From: Deinococcus taeanensis
GTDB lineage: Bacteria > Deinococcota > Deinococci > Deinococcales > Deinococcaceae
Length of the DNA: 64,000 bases
Assembly: GCF_020229735.1 (NCBI RefSeq)
Contig: NZ_CP083455.1
Span: 709,001-773,000, forward strand
Direction of reading: 5' to 3'
Shown here: in pieces, positions 1 through 10,455 of the stretch
How the letters are laid out: every line of letters starts with the position of its first letter
Numbering within the stretch: the first letter of the stretch is position 1
Notes under the pieces: generated by a model
Databases searched by the model: none
What the model was told of the DNA's origin: nothing
Seen by the model: only the letters and a program-made list of their open reading frames with translations
Program-made: the position numbers and the translations under genes

Positions 1-1655
1 TGGAGGTGATCGTTACGGATCACCATGCGCCGGGCGCGGATTTCCCGTCAGCACTGGTGGTTCACCCCCACCTGACCGACGCGTTCAGTCACGACCTGCA
101 CAACCTGACCGGCGCGGGCGTCGCCTACCACCTGCTCTGGGCGGTTCATGAGGAGTTGGGCTTGCCGGAGCCGCGCGCCTACACGGCCCTGGCGACCCTG
201 GGGACGGTGGCCGACGTCGCGCCTCTGATTGGAGAGAACCGCGCCCTGGTGCGGGCAGGGCTGCAGGAACTGGAGCGGACGACCCTCCCGGGGCTGCGCG
301 CGCTGCTGGATGCCGGACGCGTCCGGCGGCCCACGGCGCGCGACGTGGCGTTTATCCTGGCGCCCCGCATCAATGCGGCGGGGCGTCTCGGGGAGGCGGA
401 CGTAGCTCTGGAGCTGCTGACAACCAGTAGCGCGCATGAGGCCAGTCGCCTCGCGGAGTACCTGGAGATCCGCAACCAGGAGCGGCGCAAACTGCAGGAT
501 GACATGTTTCAGCATGCGCTGACCCTGGCCGATCCACGTGATCCGGCGCTGGTGGTGACACACCCGGACTGGCATGCGGGCGTCATGGGGATCGTGGCGA
601 GCAAACTCGTTGAGACGTACCACCGCCCGGTGTTCATCGTTGCGCAGGGCAAGGGGTCGGTGAGGTCCATGCCGGGCATCAGCGCCGTGGAAGGGCTGCG
701 GTTCAGTCATGACCTCCTCAAGCGCTACGGGGGACACCCGGGCGCGGCTGGATTCGCCATTGAGCCCACGCGGTTCGGTGCGTTCCGGGACCGCATTCAC
801 GCGTACGTCCGTCAGTTTCCGGTGCCGGTGCCGCAGGTTCGTCTGGACGCGCCCCTGCCTGCCCTGGGGGCCAGCCTGGATCTGCTGCATGAAACGGCCG
901 CGTTTGAACCGTTTGGTGAGGGTCACGCCCTGCCGGTCTGGCACCTGCGGGACACCCTGGGTGAAACGCGTCTGGTGGGCAAGAAGGGCACCACGCTTCA
1001 ATTCAAGGTTGCGGGCGTGCGCGGCGTGAAGTTCGACGAGCCTGACGCGGCCGGCGGCGAGCGGGACCTGGCCGCGCAGCTGGTCAGCAGCGAGTGGCGC
1101 GGCCAGACCCGCCTGGAGTTTCACGGTCAGGCGCTGCGTTTTCCGGCGCCGGTCGGCCTGGACGCGCCTGTGCCCGCGCACGCCACGCCCCGGTTGAATC
1201 CGAAAGCTGCCATGGAGCATCTGCGTGCCGGCGCGAGCGCCTACGCCGAGGGAACGGTCGCGGCTTACCTGCGGGACAACGTGCCGGGTCTGACGCTGGT
1301 GCAGGCCGGTGACATGCACCCGGGTGGGGAACTTATCCTGTACGCCCTGCCCGCCGAGGCGGACCTGTGCCGGTGGGTCCAGGCGGGCCGGGTGGCGTTC
1401 GCGTTTGGACCGAAAACGCTTGCAGAGCTGGAAGGCAGCCTGACCCGGCATCACCTCAGTGCCCCGCCCCCCAATCCGCTGCTCGGAACGGCGGACCCCG
1501 GCCTGGAGGCAGCAGCGGACGCCTACCGCCGCTGGCAGTGGGCCCATCACTGGCGCACCCTGGATGACGACGGCTGGAGTGCCAGCGTGCACGCCATGCT
1601 GGGCCTGGATACACCGGCCGAACAGCCGGAACGCGAACTGCTGAGCGCCGACTGA
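1..1655 (+). CDS. recJ: Single-stranded-DNA exonuclease RecJ, 5'-truncated by window edge
   Basis: RecJ degrades single-stranded DNA 5' to 3' in RecF-pathway recombination and in base-excision and mismatch repair. Only the last ~550 residues are present; the frame is open into the left edge, so the GTG at base 6 is not the true start. The DHH motif TDHHAPG is at the very beginning of the visible part. It is followed by GTVADVAPL, NAAGRLGEA, and the DHHA1-type motifs GVMGIVASKLVE and RYGGHPGAAGF. About 200 residues after this are weakly conserved (OB-fold and C-terminal extension expected). It converges on the FAD oxidoreductase gene 32 bp away. Confidence 0.95.
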   Translation, partial: EVIVTDHHAPGADFPSALVVHPHLTDAFSHDLHNLTGAGVAYHLLWAVHEELGLPEPRAYTALATLGTVADVAPLIGENRALVRAGLQELERTTLPGLRALLDAGRVRRPTARDVAFILAPRINAAGRLGEADVALELLTTSSAHEASRLAEYLEIRNQERRKLQDDMFQHALTLADPRDPALVVTHPDWHAGVMGIVASKLVETYHRPVFIVAQGKGSVRSMPGISAVEGLRFSHDLLKRYGGHPGAAGFAIEPTRFGAFRDRIHAYVRQFPVPVPQVRLDAPLPALGASLDLLHETAAFEPFGEGHALPVWHLRDTLGETRLVGKKGTTLQFKVAGVRGVKFDEPDAAGGERDLAAQLVSSEWRGQTRLEFHGQALRFPAPVGLDAPVPAHATPRLNPKAAMEHLRAGASAYAEGTVAAYLRDNVPGLTLVQAGDMHPGGELILYALPAEADLCRWVQAGRVAFAFGPKTLAELEGSLTRHHLSAPPPNPLLGTADPGLEAAADAYRRWQWAHHWRTLDDDGWSASVHAMLGLDTPAEQPERELLSAD

Positions 1656-1687
1656 GGCGGGCTCAGGGGCGCTGGCCGGCCCTGGGG

Positions 1688-2719
1688 CTACTCGGCCTGG
1701 GGGTGCAGGACCCGCCGGGCCAGCGACCAGCCGCTGAGCAGGGCGGCTTCCACGCGGGGACCGTGATCGTCGGGCGTGAACCAGTCGCCGCACCAGCCCA
1801 GGCCCAGCGCCGCGTCCCAGTGGCATGCGCCGGGGGCGCGGCGCGTGGGAATCGCGTACCGCCAGCGGTGCGCGAACGCGGCCTCCACCTCCGGCAGAGG
1901 CCCGGCGATCTGTGAGGCGGCGGTCAGCAGCTCAGGGAGGACGTCCTCTGGGGAGCGTTCCAGATTCGCGGCGCTCCATGCGGGTGTGGCGTGCAGCATC
2001 AGCGCCGGCGGGTGACCGGGTGGGCGTTTGGTCAGCTCGCGCGCCAGCCATTCCAGCACCGGGTGATCGGCCCGCAGCGCCGGCCAGGTGCCGGGAATGT
2101 CGGTCTGGAGCACAGCGCCGGCCACCCAGCATGGCGCGTACTCCACCCGGGCGGCCTCCAGGGCCGGGCCCTCGGACCCGCTGCCACGCAGGTCCACGCC
2201 TTCCAGCACCGTGACAAGCTGAGGGGCGGGCAGGTTCAGCACAAGCCGGGAGGCCTCTGCGGCCAGTCCTTCACGCGTATGCACGCGCCACAGGCCTGCG
2301 CGCCGCTCCAGGCTGGTGACCGTCACGCCCGTCTCGAGGTTCAGGCCGCGTGCCAGGGTGCGGCCCAGGGCGCTCATGCCCTGCGGGGGGGCGTAGCGTG
2401 GATGGCCGTCCGCTGCCCCGCTCACGGTGCCTGCGTGCCAGTGGGGGACGCCGCGCGTCCACACGGCGTTCCAGCCGTCCCGGACCCCTCCTTCGGCCAG
2501 CGTGTGCGTGCGCCCGTGCCGGGCGGTGAAGTAGCGCGCGCCGTGATCCAGCCGGGCCTCGCGGCCGTCGGAGAGGGTCACGCGGCGCGTCGCCGCCCGG
2601 CCGGAAACCCCCCTAGCCTTGTCCAGCAGGGTGACGGTCTGCCCGGCTGCACTCAGGTCACGCGCGGCAGCCAGACCGCCCAGACCGGCGCCGATCACCA
2701 GGATGTCCGCGCCGCTCAC
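1688..2719 (-). CDS. FAD-dependent amine-oxidase/renalase-like oxidoreductase
   Basis: A 343-residue flavoprotein. The N-terminus ILVIGAGLGGLAAARDL is a classic dinucleotide-binding GxGxxG fold for FAD, followed by an acidic residue and the LLDKARGVSGRAATR segment typical of renalase and NAD(P)/FAD amine-oxidase relatives. The GTG start is two bases beyond the stop codon of the upstream CoA-binding gene, so the two are probably co-transcribed with hemL. The substrate cannot be read from sequence; carotenoid or amine oxidation are only guesses. Confidence 0.85.
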   Translation of the reverse strand: MSGADILVIGAGLGGLAAARDLSAAGQTVTLLDKARGVSGRAATRRVTLSDGREARLDHGARYFTARHGRTHTLAEGGVRDGWNAVWTRGVPHWHAGTVSGAADGHPRYAPPQGMSALGRTLARGLNLETGVTVTSLERRAGLWRVHTREGLAAEASRLVLNLPAPQLVTVLEGVDLRGSGSEGPALEAARVEYAPCWVAGAVLQTDIPGTWPALRADHPVLEWLARELTKRPPGHPPALMLHATPAWSAANLERSPEDVLPELLTAASQIAGPLPEVEAAFAHRWRYAIPTRRAPGACHWDAALGLGWCGDWFTPDDHGPRVEAALLSGWSLARRVLHPQAE

Positions 2720-2721
2720 GG

Positions 2722-3150
2722 TCAGAGCAGCGCCCGGTGGTCCGCGAGCAGACAGCGGTCCTGCACCACGTCAATGCCGCGCTGCGTGAGCTGCTGCGCC
2801 GTCGCGTCGTCACGGATGCCCAGCTGCAGCCACACCACTTTCGGGGGGGGAGTCATGGCGAGGATGTCCGGCAGGTGCTCGCGGACCTTGTCGCTGCGGC
2901 GGAACACGTCCACGATGTCGACTGGAACGGTGATTTCTGCCAGGGTCGCGACGGCCCTCACCCCGAAGTGAGTCTCCCCACGCGCGGCGAGCGCCGGGTT
3001 GACCGGAATGATCGTGTAGCCCTGGCGGTGCATGTACTCCGGGACGTAATACGCGGGTTTCATGGCGTCGTGGTGGAAGCCCACCACAGCGATCACCTTG
3101 TGATCGGTCAGGACCTGCTGAATCTGGTCCGTGCGGGTCAGGAGGGTCAT
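2722..3150 (-). CDS. CoA-binding domain protein (YccU family)
   Basis: A small (142 residue) single-domain Rossmann protein of the CoA_binding family. Visible features are VIAVVGFHHDAMKPAYYV near residue 20, the central IIPVNPAL, and the terminal VWLQLGI and VVQDRC segments that are hallmarks of the YccU group. The ATG overlaps the hemL stop codon (ATGA), which fixes the start and indicates translational coupling. A longer reading upstream would run inside hemL and is rejected. Family members bind CoA in vitro, but the physiological role is unknown. Confidence 0.88.
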   Translation of the reverse strand: MTLLTRTDQIQQVLTDHKVIAVVGFHHDAMKPAYYVPEYMHRQGYTIIPVNPALAARGETHFGVRAVATLAEITVPVDIVDVFRRSDKVREHLPDILAMTPPPKVVWLQLGIRDDATAQQLTQRGIDVVQDRCLLADHRALL

Positions 3151-4496
3151 GCGTTCAGCTCCCCGTACGCCGCGCGCGCGGCGTCCAACGTGGCGTTCAG
3201 TTCGGCGTCGCCGTGCGCGGCACTCACGAAGATGCTTTCGAACTGGCTCGGCGCCCAGTAGATGCCGCGCCCCAGCAGTCCCTGGAACCACCGGGCGAAC
3301 GCGGCCGTGTCACTGCGCGCCGCGTCACCATACGTGCGGACCTGGCCGTCCGGGGTGTCCTGATGAAACGCGGTGAGCATGCTCCCCACCTGATTCACGC
3401 TGATGGGCACGCCCGCGCCGCGGGCCAGATCCCGCAGGCCGTCAGCGAGGGCGGCCGTGTACGTGTTCAGCCGCGCGTACAGGTCCGGGTCGCCCTCCAG
3501 GGTGCGCAGTGTGGCCAGGCCTGCCGCCATGGCCAGCGGATTTCCGCTGAGCGTTCCCGCCTGGTACACCGGGCCCTGAGGGGACACAAAATCCATGACG
3601 TCGGCCCGCCCGCCGTACGCACCCACCGGCAGGCCGCCCCCGATGATCTTGCCCCAACAGGTGAGGTCCGGCTGGAGGCCCAGCAGGCCTGTCGCGCCGT
3701 TCAGGGACAGCCGGAAGCCGGTCATGACCTCATCAGCGATCAGCAGGGCACCCGAGGCCCGCACGCGGTGCAGCGCGGCCAGAAATTCCGGCGTGGGAAT
3801 CAGCACCCCGGCGTTGCCCACCACCGGTTCAAAAATCACGGCCGCGATCTCATGCCCGCGCGCGGCGATCAGGGCGTCGAGCGCCTGCGGATCGTTGTAC
3901 TCGCTGACCAGGGTCAGGGCCGCGTACTCCTCCGGCACGCCCGCACTGCTTGGCGCGGCCGACCCCAGCGCCCCTGCGGCATTCGTCATCAGGCCGCTGC
4001 CGGCTTCCACCAGCAGGCCGTCCGCGTGCCCGTGGTAGTTCCCCCGGAACTTCACGATGAACTTCCGGCCGGTCACGCCGCGCGCCAGCCTCAGGGCGCT
4101 CATGGTCGCCTCGGTGCCGCTGCTCACGAACCGCACGCGGTCCACGCCGGTCAGGCGCGTCACGAGTTCGGCCAGCAGCACCTCCCGCTCACCGGGCGCA
4201 CCGAAACTCGTGCCGAACTGCAACGCGTCGGCAATCGCCTCCCGCACGGCCGGGTGATTGTGCCCCAGGATCATCGGACCCCATGACCCGATGTAATCCA
4301 CGTACTGCGTGCCGTCCGCGTCGGTCAGGGTCGCGCCGTTCGCGCGGGCAATGAAGCGCGGCGTGCCGCCCACGCTGCGGAAAGCCCGCACGGGACTGTT
4401 CACCCCGCCGGGCGTGACGGCCCGCGCCCGCGCGAACAGCGCCTCGGACTGGGCGGTGGGCGCAGGCGTGGGGCCGGACAGAAGCTCGGTCGTCAT
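3147..4496 (-). CDS. hemL: Glutamate-1-semialdehyde 2,1-aminomutase
   Basis: HemL is a PLP enzyme that converts glutamate-1-semialdehyde to 5-aminolevulinate, the C5 route to haem. It is 449 residues, the normal size. VTPGGVNSPVRAF lies near residue 30, followed by SSGTEATMSALRLAR and the IADEVMTGFR loop; the PLP lysine is in CWGKIIGGGLPVGA (about residue 280), and QAGTLSGNPLAM follows. The start was set at the ATG giving MTTELLSG. A TANNNT box (TAAGGT) ends 7 nt upstream, suggesting a leaderless mRNA; a longer open frame upstream has no homology. It is first in an operon with the CoA-binding and FAD genes. Confidence 0.97.
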   Translation of the reverse strand: MTTELLSGPTPAPTAQSEALFARARAVTPGGVNSPVRAFRSVGGTPRFIARANGATLTDADGTQYVDYIGSWGPMILGHNHPAVREAIADALQFGTSFGAPGEREVLLAELVTRLTGVDRVRFVSSGTEATMSALRLARGVTGRKFIVKFRGNYHGHADGLLVEAGSGLMTNAAGALGSAAPSSAGVPEEYAALTLVSEYNDPQALDALIAARGHEIAAVIFEPVVGNAGVLIPTPEFLAALHRVRASGALLIADEVMTGFRLSLNGATGLLGLQPDLTCWGKIIGGGLPVGAYGGRADVMDFVSPQGPVYQAGTLSGNPLAMAAGLATLRTLEGDPDLYARLNTYTAALADGLRDLARGAGVPISVNQVGSMLTAFHQDTPDGQVRTYGDAARSDTAAFARWFQGLLGRGIYWAPSQFESIFVSAAHGDAELNATLDAARAAYGELNA

Positions 4497-4503
4497 GCCT
4501 TCC

Positions 4504-4509
4504 ACCTTA
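4504..4509 (-). promoter_or_regulatory. Leaderless -10 box of hemL
   Basis: TAAGGT on the minus strand, 7 nt before the hemL ATG, so transcription would start at or next to the start codon. Confidence 0.5.
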
Positions 4510-4675
4510 GCGGAGCGCCATGAGGCGAATACGGGACCCAGCCCACAGACCCTATCCGGCAGGCCCACGGCCCGGGCTGTTCCTGAACGGCGGCTCAAGA
4601 CCCGCCGGCCTCGTGCGCGGGTCAGGCCCGGGTGCCCGTCTGACCTGCGCCGCCTGCCGCCGGGGGCGGCGCTGC

Positions 4676-4681
4676 TACGCT
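4676..4681 (+). promoter_or_regulatory. Leaderless -10 box of proA
   Basis: TACGCT, 6 nt before the proA ATG at 4688; no Shine-Dalgarno sequence is needed if the mRNA is leaderless. Confidence 0.55.
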
Positions 4682-4687
4682 GACAGG

Positions 4688-5977
4688 ATGAGTGCCGCCG
4701 AGGTTCATGAAATCAGTGTCCGTGACATGGGCGTCCGGGCGCGCGCCGCCGCGCGCATCCTGCGGTCCCTGTCGACCGCCCGCAAGGTTGCGGCGCTGCG
4801 CGCCATTGCCGACGGCCTGCGTGAAAACGCCGCCGTGATTCTCGCAGCCAACGCGCAGGACGTGCAGGCCGCCACGCAGGCGGGCCTGCCTGAACCCATG
4901 GTGGCCCGCCTGCGCCTGGACGCGCCGGCCATCGACGGCATCGCCCGCGACGTGGACGCCGTGGCCGGTCTGCCCGACCCGGTGGGGGAGACGACCCCCG
5001 CCCAGGTGCAGCCCAGCGGCATTCGCGTCAGTACCAGACGCGTGCCGCTGGGCGTGCTCGGCGTGATCTACGAGAGCCGCCCGAACGTGACGGTGGACGT
5101 CGCGGCCCTCGCCCTGATGAGCGGCAACGCGGCCATCCTGCGCGGCGGCAAGGAAACGGTGCGCAGCAACGCCGTGCTGGAGGACGTCATTCGCGCGGCC
5201 CTGCGCGCCGAGAACCTCCCCGCAGACGCCGTGCAGATCATTCGGGACCCCGCGCGGGAACGCATGCTGGAACTGCTGAAACTCGACGATCTTGTGGACG
5301 CCATCATTCCCCGCGGCGGCGCCGGCCTGCACCGTTACTGCGTGGAGAACGCCACCGTTCCCGTCATCGTCGGCGGCATCGGCGTGGTTCACCTGTACCT
5401 CGACCGGTCCTTCACCCGCACTCCGGAAGACGTGACGCGCGCCGTGCAGATCATCCGGAACGCCAAGGTGCAGAAACCCAGCGCCTGCAACGCCCTGGAC
5501 ACCCTCCTGATCGACCGGGGCGCCCTGCCGGTCCTGCCGGAGATCGCCCGCGACCTCGCCGCGCACGGCGTCACCCTGCGCGCCGACCCGGAGGCGCTGA
5601 CAGTCCTGCAGGGGGCCGGCACCCCCGCCGGACCGGCCGCGGACGCCGATTACGGCACCGAGTTCCTGGCCCTCACGGCCAGCATCAAAACTGTGGGTGG
5701 CCTGGACGAAGCCCTCGACTTCATCGCTGTGCGCGGCAACCACACCGACGTGATCCTGACCCGGGATCCTGAACAGGCCCGGCGGTTCGTGCAGGACGTC
5801 GACTCGGCCGCCGTCATTGTGAACGCCAGTCCCCGCTTCAATGACGGCGGGCAGCTCGGCCTGGGCGCCGAGGTTGCCATCAGCACCCAGAAACTTCACG
5901 CCCGCGGCCCCATGGGCCTGCGCGAACTCACCACCACCAAATGGGTGGTGGAAGGCGACGGCGAAATCAGGGCCTGA
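4688..5977 (+). CDS. proA: Gamma-glutamyl phosphate reductase
   Basis: ProA reduces gamma-glutamyl phosphate to glutamate-5-semialdehyde in proline synthesis. The 429 residues match the family. [20 protein letters not shown] is near residue 120, [11 protein letters not shown] follows, the catalytic cysteine lies in [12 protein letters not shown], and the C-terminus [19 protein letters not shown] is diagnostic. The ATG at 4688 was chosen because homology begins there and a TACGCT box sits 6 nt upstream; the open frame further 5' codes an arginine-rich string with no similarity. proB is not adjacent. The gene converges with dxs. Confidence 0.97.
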   Translation: MSAAEVHEISVRDMGVRARAAARILRSLSTARKVAALRAIADGLRENAAVILAANAQDVQAATQAGLPEPMVARLRLDAPAIDGIARDVDAVAGLPDPVGETTPAQVQPSGIRVSTRRVPLGVLGVIYESRPNVTVDVAALALMSGNAAILRGGKETVRSNAVLEDVIRAALRAENLPADAVQIIRDPARERMLELLKLDDLVDAIIPRGGAGLHRYCVENATVPVIVGGIGVVHLYLDRSFTRTPEDVTRAVQIIRNAKVQKPSACNALDTLLIDRGALPVLPEIARDLAAHGVTLRADPEALTVLQGAGTPAGPAADADYGTEFLALTASIKTVGGLDEALDFIAVRGNHTDVILTRDPEQARRFVQDVDSAAVIVNASPRFNDGGQLGLGAEVAISTQKLHARGPMGLRELTTTKWVVEGDGEIRA

Positions 5978-5987
5978 ACGGCAGCGG

Positions 5988-6016
5988 GGGCGCGGAGGAG
6001 TGCACCCTCCGCGCCC
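5988..6016. terminator. Bidirectional hairpin between proA and dxs
   Basis: The 11-bp stem GGGCGCGGAGG / CCTCCGCGCCC with a 7-nt loop lies in the 54-bp gap between convergent genes. It lacks a clear T-tract. Confidence 0.6.
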
Positions 6017-6031
6017 TCGCCCTGTTGTGCG

Positions 6032-7917
<1,886 letters not shown>

Positions 7918-7921
<4 letters not shown>

Positions 7922-8613
7922 GGTTGGCCTCCTGGGCGCGGGGCAAAGTTGCGCCCGGTGAGCAGCAGCCCCTCGGGTGTGCGGACCTCACCGATGAACG
8001 GCGTGAACCACAGCTGCTGCGTGGCGGGAAACAACCCGCCCACGGTGTCCGTGATCTGACGGGCCACCACCCACACGTCGAAGCGGCCGCCCGGGGTGGT
8101 CACCTGCCGGCGCTCCTGCACCACGTAACTGTAGGTGAGGGTGCCGCGCGCCTGCACGGTCCCGTCGTCCGCAGTGAGCGTCACCTCACTCTGGCCCTGC
8201 CAGGTGAGCCCGACCCGCCACGCCGCTTCGGCCGGATACTCCAGCCACGCAGGGTGCAGCCGCACCGTGACGCCCGGTTTGCGGATGCCCAGCAGGCGCA
8301 CGCCGGTGGCGTCCACTGCGCGGTACCACGTCTGGTCTGCGCCGCGGCCGGTCATGCGGTAGGCGTGCACGGTGTCCTGCCCGAACAGCGTGACCCCCTG
8401 GCTTTGCAGCGTGTAGGGCGGGGTGGCGCTGCTGTCTCCCTCCGGCAGGTACGACCACAGCAGCCCGGCTTCCCGCGGGTAGAACGACACGGCACGGACC
8501 GGCGTGGTGCTCTGCACGGTCGTTGCGGCCTGGGGCGCGCACCCGGCCAGAGTCAGGGCCAGCGCCGCTGCCGGCAGAAACCGCAGGGCACGGGGAACGC
8601 GGGGGGCTCGCAT
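7918..8613 (-). CDS. Putative lipoprotein of unknown function
   Basis: I do not recognise a family. The protein (231 residues from the preferred start) has a basic N-terminus, a hydrophobic stretch and a lipobox LTLAGC, so it should be lipidated and exported. The rest is beta-rich with many Trp and Tyr and no catalytic motif. The start at 8613 is preferred over upstream in-frame ATGs because the signal peptide is well proportioned from here and a TAAGCT box lies 7 nt upstream. It is translationally coupled to dxs, but no functional link is evident. Confidence 0.75.
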
Positions 8614-8620
8614 GCCGCTC

Positions 8621-8626
8621 AGCTTA
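8621..8626 (-). promoter_or_regulatory. Leaderless -10 box of the lipoprotein-dxs operon
   Basis: TAAGCT on the minus strand, 7 nt before the ATG at 8613. Confidence 0.5.
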
Positions 8627-8695
8627 GAACGCCTCATTGCCCTCATTCTGTCAGCAAACATGAAGTTCACCTGACAGACGTCCCGCAAAAGGCGG

Positions 8696-8728
8696 AGCCG
8701 CACCCCAGGGGACACCCGGGATGCGGCT
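8696..8728 (-). terminator. Hairpin downstream of pspA
   Basis: Inverted repeat AGCCGCA / TGCGGCT with further partial pairing inside, 14 bp past the pspA stop. It is probably the pspA terminator. Confidence 0.45.
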
Positions 8729-8741
8729 GGCGGTGGCAGGG

Positions 8742-9419
8742 TCAGCTGCTCGGGCCGCCGCCCTGCACCTTGGCTTTCAGCGCCGCGAACGCATCATCGA
8801 GGTCCTTGTCGCGGCCCAGATCGTTGAGCTGGGCGTCGAAGTCGTTGTCCTTGCGCAGTTCCGTCATGGCGCGGTTGCGGTCCTCCATGGTGGACACCTT
8901 GTTCTCCATCTCTTCGAAGGCGTCCATGGCGCCGCCGGCCTTGCTGAACCCCGAGACGCGGTCCAGGGTCTCGCTGGCCTGCGCGGTCTTCTGCCGGGCC
9001 GCCAGGAGCGACTTCTTGCCTTCCATCTCGTCAATCTTGGCTTCCAGGGCGCGCAGCTGCGTCTTGAGCTGCTCGACGGTCTGGGTCTGCACCTGCAGCT
9101 GTTCCTCGAATCCGGCCGCGAGGTCCTTGGCGTTCTGTGCCCGGCGCAGCGCCTCGCGCGCGAGGTCCTCGCTGCCGCCCCGCAGGGCTTCTTCCGCTTT
9201 CTTCTCGTATTCGCTGGCCATGCGGCGGTTGCTGCTGGCCTCGCGATCCAGTTTCGCGTTCTGGCTCATGGCGCCGGCGACCTCGCTGCGGGCCTCGGCG
9301 TACGCAGCGCGCATGTCACGCAGCGCCTGGTCGATGATCTTGGCGGGGTCCTCCGCGCGGCTGATCATGTCGTTGACGTTGGCACGCAGCAGGCGGGAAA
9401 GTCGGTCAAGGATGCTCAT
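8742..9419 (-). CDS. pspA: PspA/IM30 family membrane-protecting protein
   Basis: A 225-residue all-helical protein of the phage-shock PspA/VIPP1 (ESCRT-III-like) family. It opens with the amphipathic helix MSILDRLSRLLRANVNDMI, then EDPAKIIDQALRDM, and long heptad-rich coiled coils to about residue 200. It would coat and stabilise the cytoplasmic membrane under stress. A strong AGGAGG lies 7 nt before the ATG, so this gene is not leaderless, unlike many neighbours. No pspB, pspC or pspF is near. It appears monocistronic. Confidence 0.95.
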   Translation of the reverse strand: MSILDRLSRLLRANVNDMISRAEDPAKIIDQALRDMRAAYAEARSEVAGAMSQNAKLDREASSNRRMASEYEKKAEEALRGGSEDLAREALRRAQNAKDLAAGFEEQLQVQTQTVEQLKTQLRALEAKIDEMEGKKSLLAARQKTAQASETLDRVSGFSKAGGAMDAFEEMENKVSTMEDRNRAMTELRKDNDFDAQLNDLGRDKDLDDAFAALKAKVQGGGPSS

Positions 9420-9522
9420 GGGTTTCCTCCTGAAAGAAACGGTTGTGTGACCTGCCCATCATTACGCGAATTCGGCGACCTGCGTTGCGTCCTAAGGGTC
9501 CGTAAAGTCCAGATGAGCAGAA

Positions 9523-9549
9523 GGTGCCCCGGTCAGTGACCGGGGCACC
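9523..9549 (-). terminator. Hairpin terminator of the secreted-protein gene
   Basis: Perfect 12-bp stem GGTGCCCCGGTC / GACCGGGGCACC with a 3-nt loop, 17 bp downstream of the minus-strand gene ending at 9566. Confidence 0.6.
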
Positions 9550-9565
9550 CCTGGCGCACAGAAGG

Positions 9566-10351
9566 TCAGAAGACAATCGGTTTCACGCCCACGCTGTCCG
9601 ATCCGCACGCGACCGTCAGCACGCCGCCGTTCGGGGTCGTGGTGCAGCCCAGGGCACGCAGGCCCGCCAGCGGGAAGATCAGGTTCTTGCCGTCCGTGGC
9701 AGGAGCGAGGGGCAGCTCCACGGCGCCAGCGTCGGTCTGGGCGGCCCGCTGACCGACCGTCACGGTCAGTGTGCCCTGATCGTCATTCGACAGGCGGTAC
9801 TTTCCGCCGCCCAGCGCCGTGACGCGCACCACGCCGGTCAGGTCACTGCCCAGCACGTAGGCCTGTCCCTTGACGACGCCCGCAGGCACGGCGACCTTCG
9901 CGGCCGGCGCCGCGGCCTTCACCTGCGCGGCGTCCATCACGACCAGGGTTTCCTTGTCGGCCAGGGCGCTGAGCATCACAAAGGTGTTCACGGCGCCGCT
10001 GGTGTCCTTCAGCAGCAGCACGCTGGCCTTCCCGGTGGTTTTCCAGTCGCCACTGGCACGCGCCGAGAGTTTTCCCCGCAGCAGCGGGCGCAGGGTGGTG
10101 GAGGACGTCTGGACGTACAGGCACACTGCACTCGTGCTGAGTTTCAGGGCGGCCGGGCAGGTCATCAGCCGGCCCTTCACGACGGAACCCACCTCAACCG
10201 ACAGCGCGCTGACGGCCTTGCTGGTCGTCGCGGACGCCACGCCCCTGGCGGGCGCCTGGGGTGTGGTGGCGGGTGCCGTCTGGGCCACGGCAGGCGCGCC
10301 GAGCAGCGCCCCGAGGGCAGTCAGGGTCAGGGAAAGCAGGGAAGAACGCAT
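9566..10351 (-). CDS. Secreted protein of unknown function
   Basis: 261 residues with a signal peptide (MRSSLLSLTLTALGALLG, probable cleavage after PAVA). An Ala/Thr/Pro-rich linker and a beta-rich body follow, with four cysteines that could form disulfides. The end (LPLAPATDGKNLIFPL, LRALG) faintly recalls the copper-amine-oxidase N-terminal/stalk repeat seen in secreted proteins, but I would not assign it. A TAGCAT box ends 8 nt before the ATG. It appears monocistronic, with its own terminator. Confidence 0.75.
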   Translation of the reverse strand: MRSSLLSLTLTALGALLGAPAVAQTAPATTPQAPARGVASATTSKAVSALSVEVGSVVKGRLMTCPAALKLSTSAVCLYVQTSSTTLRPLLRGKLSARASGDWKTTGKASVLLLKDTSGAVNTFVMLSALADKETLVVMDAAQVKAAAPAAKVAVPAGVVKGQAYVLGSDLTGVVRVTALGGGKYRLSNDDQGTLTVTVGQRAAQTDAGAVELPLAPATDGKNLIFPLAGLRALGCTTTPNGGVLTVACGSDSVGVKPIVF

Positions 10352-10359
10352 ATGCAGGC

Positions 10360-10365
10360 ATGCTA
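10360..10365 (-). promoter_or_regulatory. Possible leaderless -10 box
   Basis: TAGCAT on the minus strand, 8 nt before the ATG at 10351. Confidence 0.4.
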
Positions 10366-10443
10366 GTGCCCATGCATGAGAAACCCGACCCCCGTGTGAA
10401 GGCCGTGATGAGGAGGGCCACGGTCGCCGGGCGAGGACGGTGT

Positions 10444-10449
10444 TAGCCT
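10444..10449 (+). promoter_or_regulatory. Leaderless -10 box of mnmE
   Basis: TAGCCT, 6 nt before the GTG start at 10456. It supports a GTG-initiated leaderless mRNA. Confidence 0.55.
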
Positions 10450-10455
10450 GCGCCC

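Noticed and set aside
48..1826. Antisense open frame of about 592 codons opposite recJ
   Set aside because: No motif, and recJ is unambiguous on the other strand.
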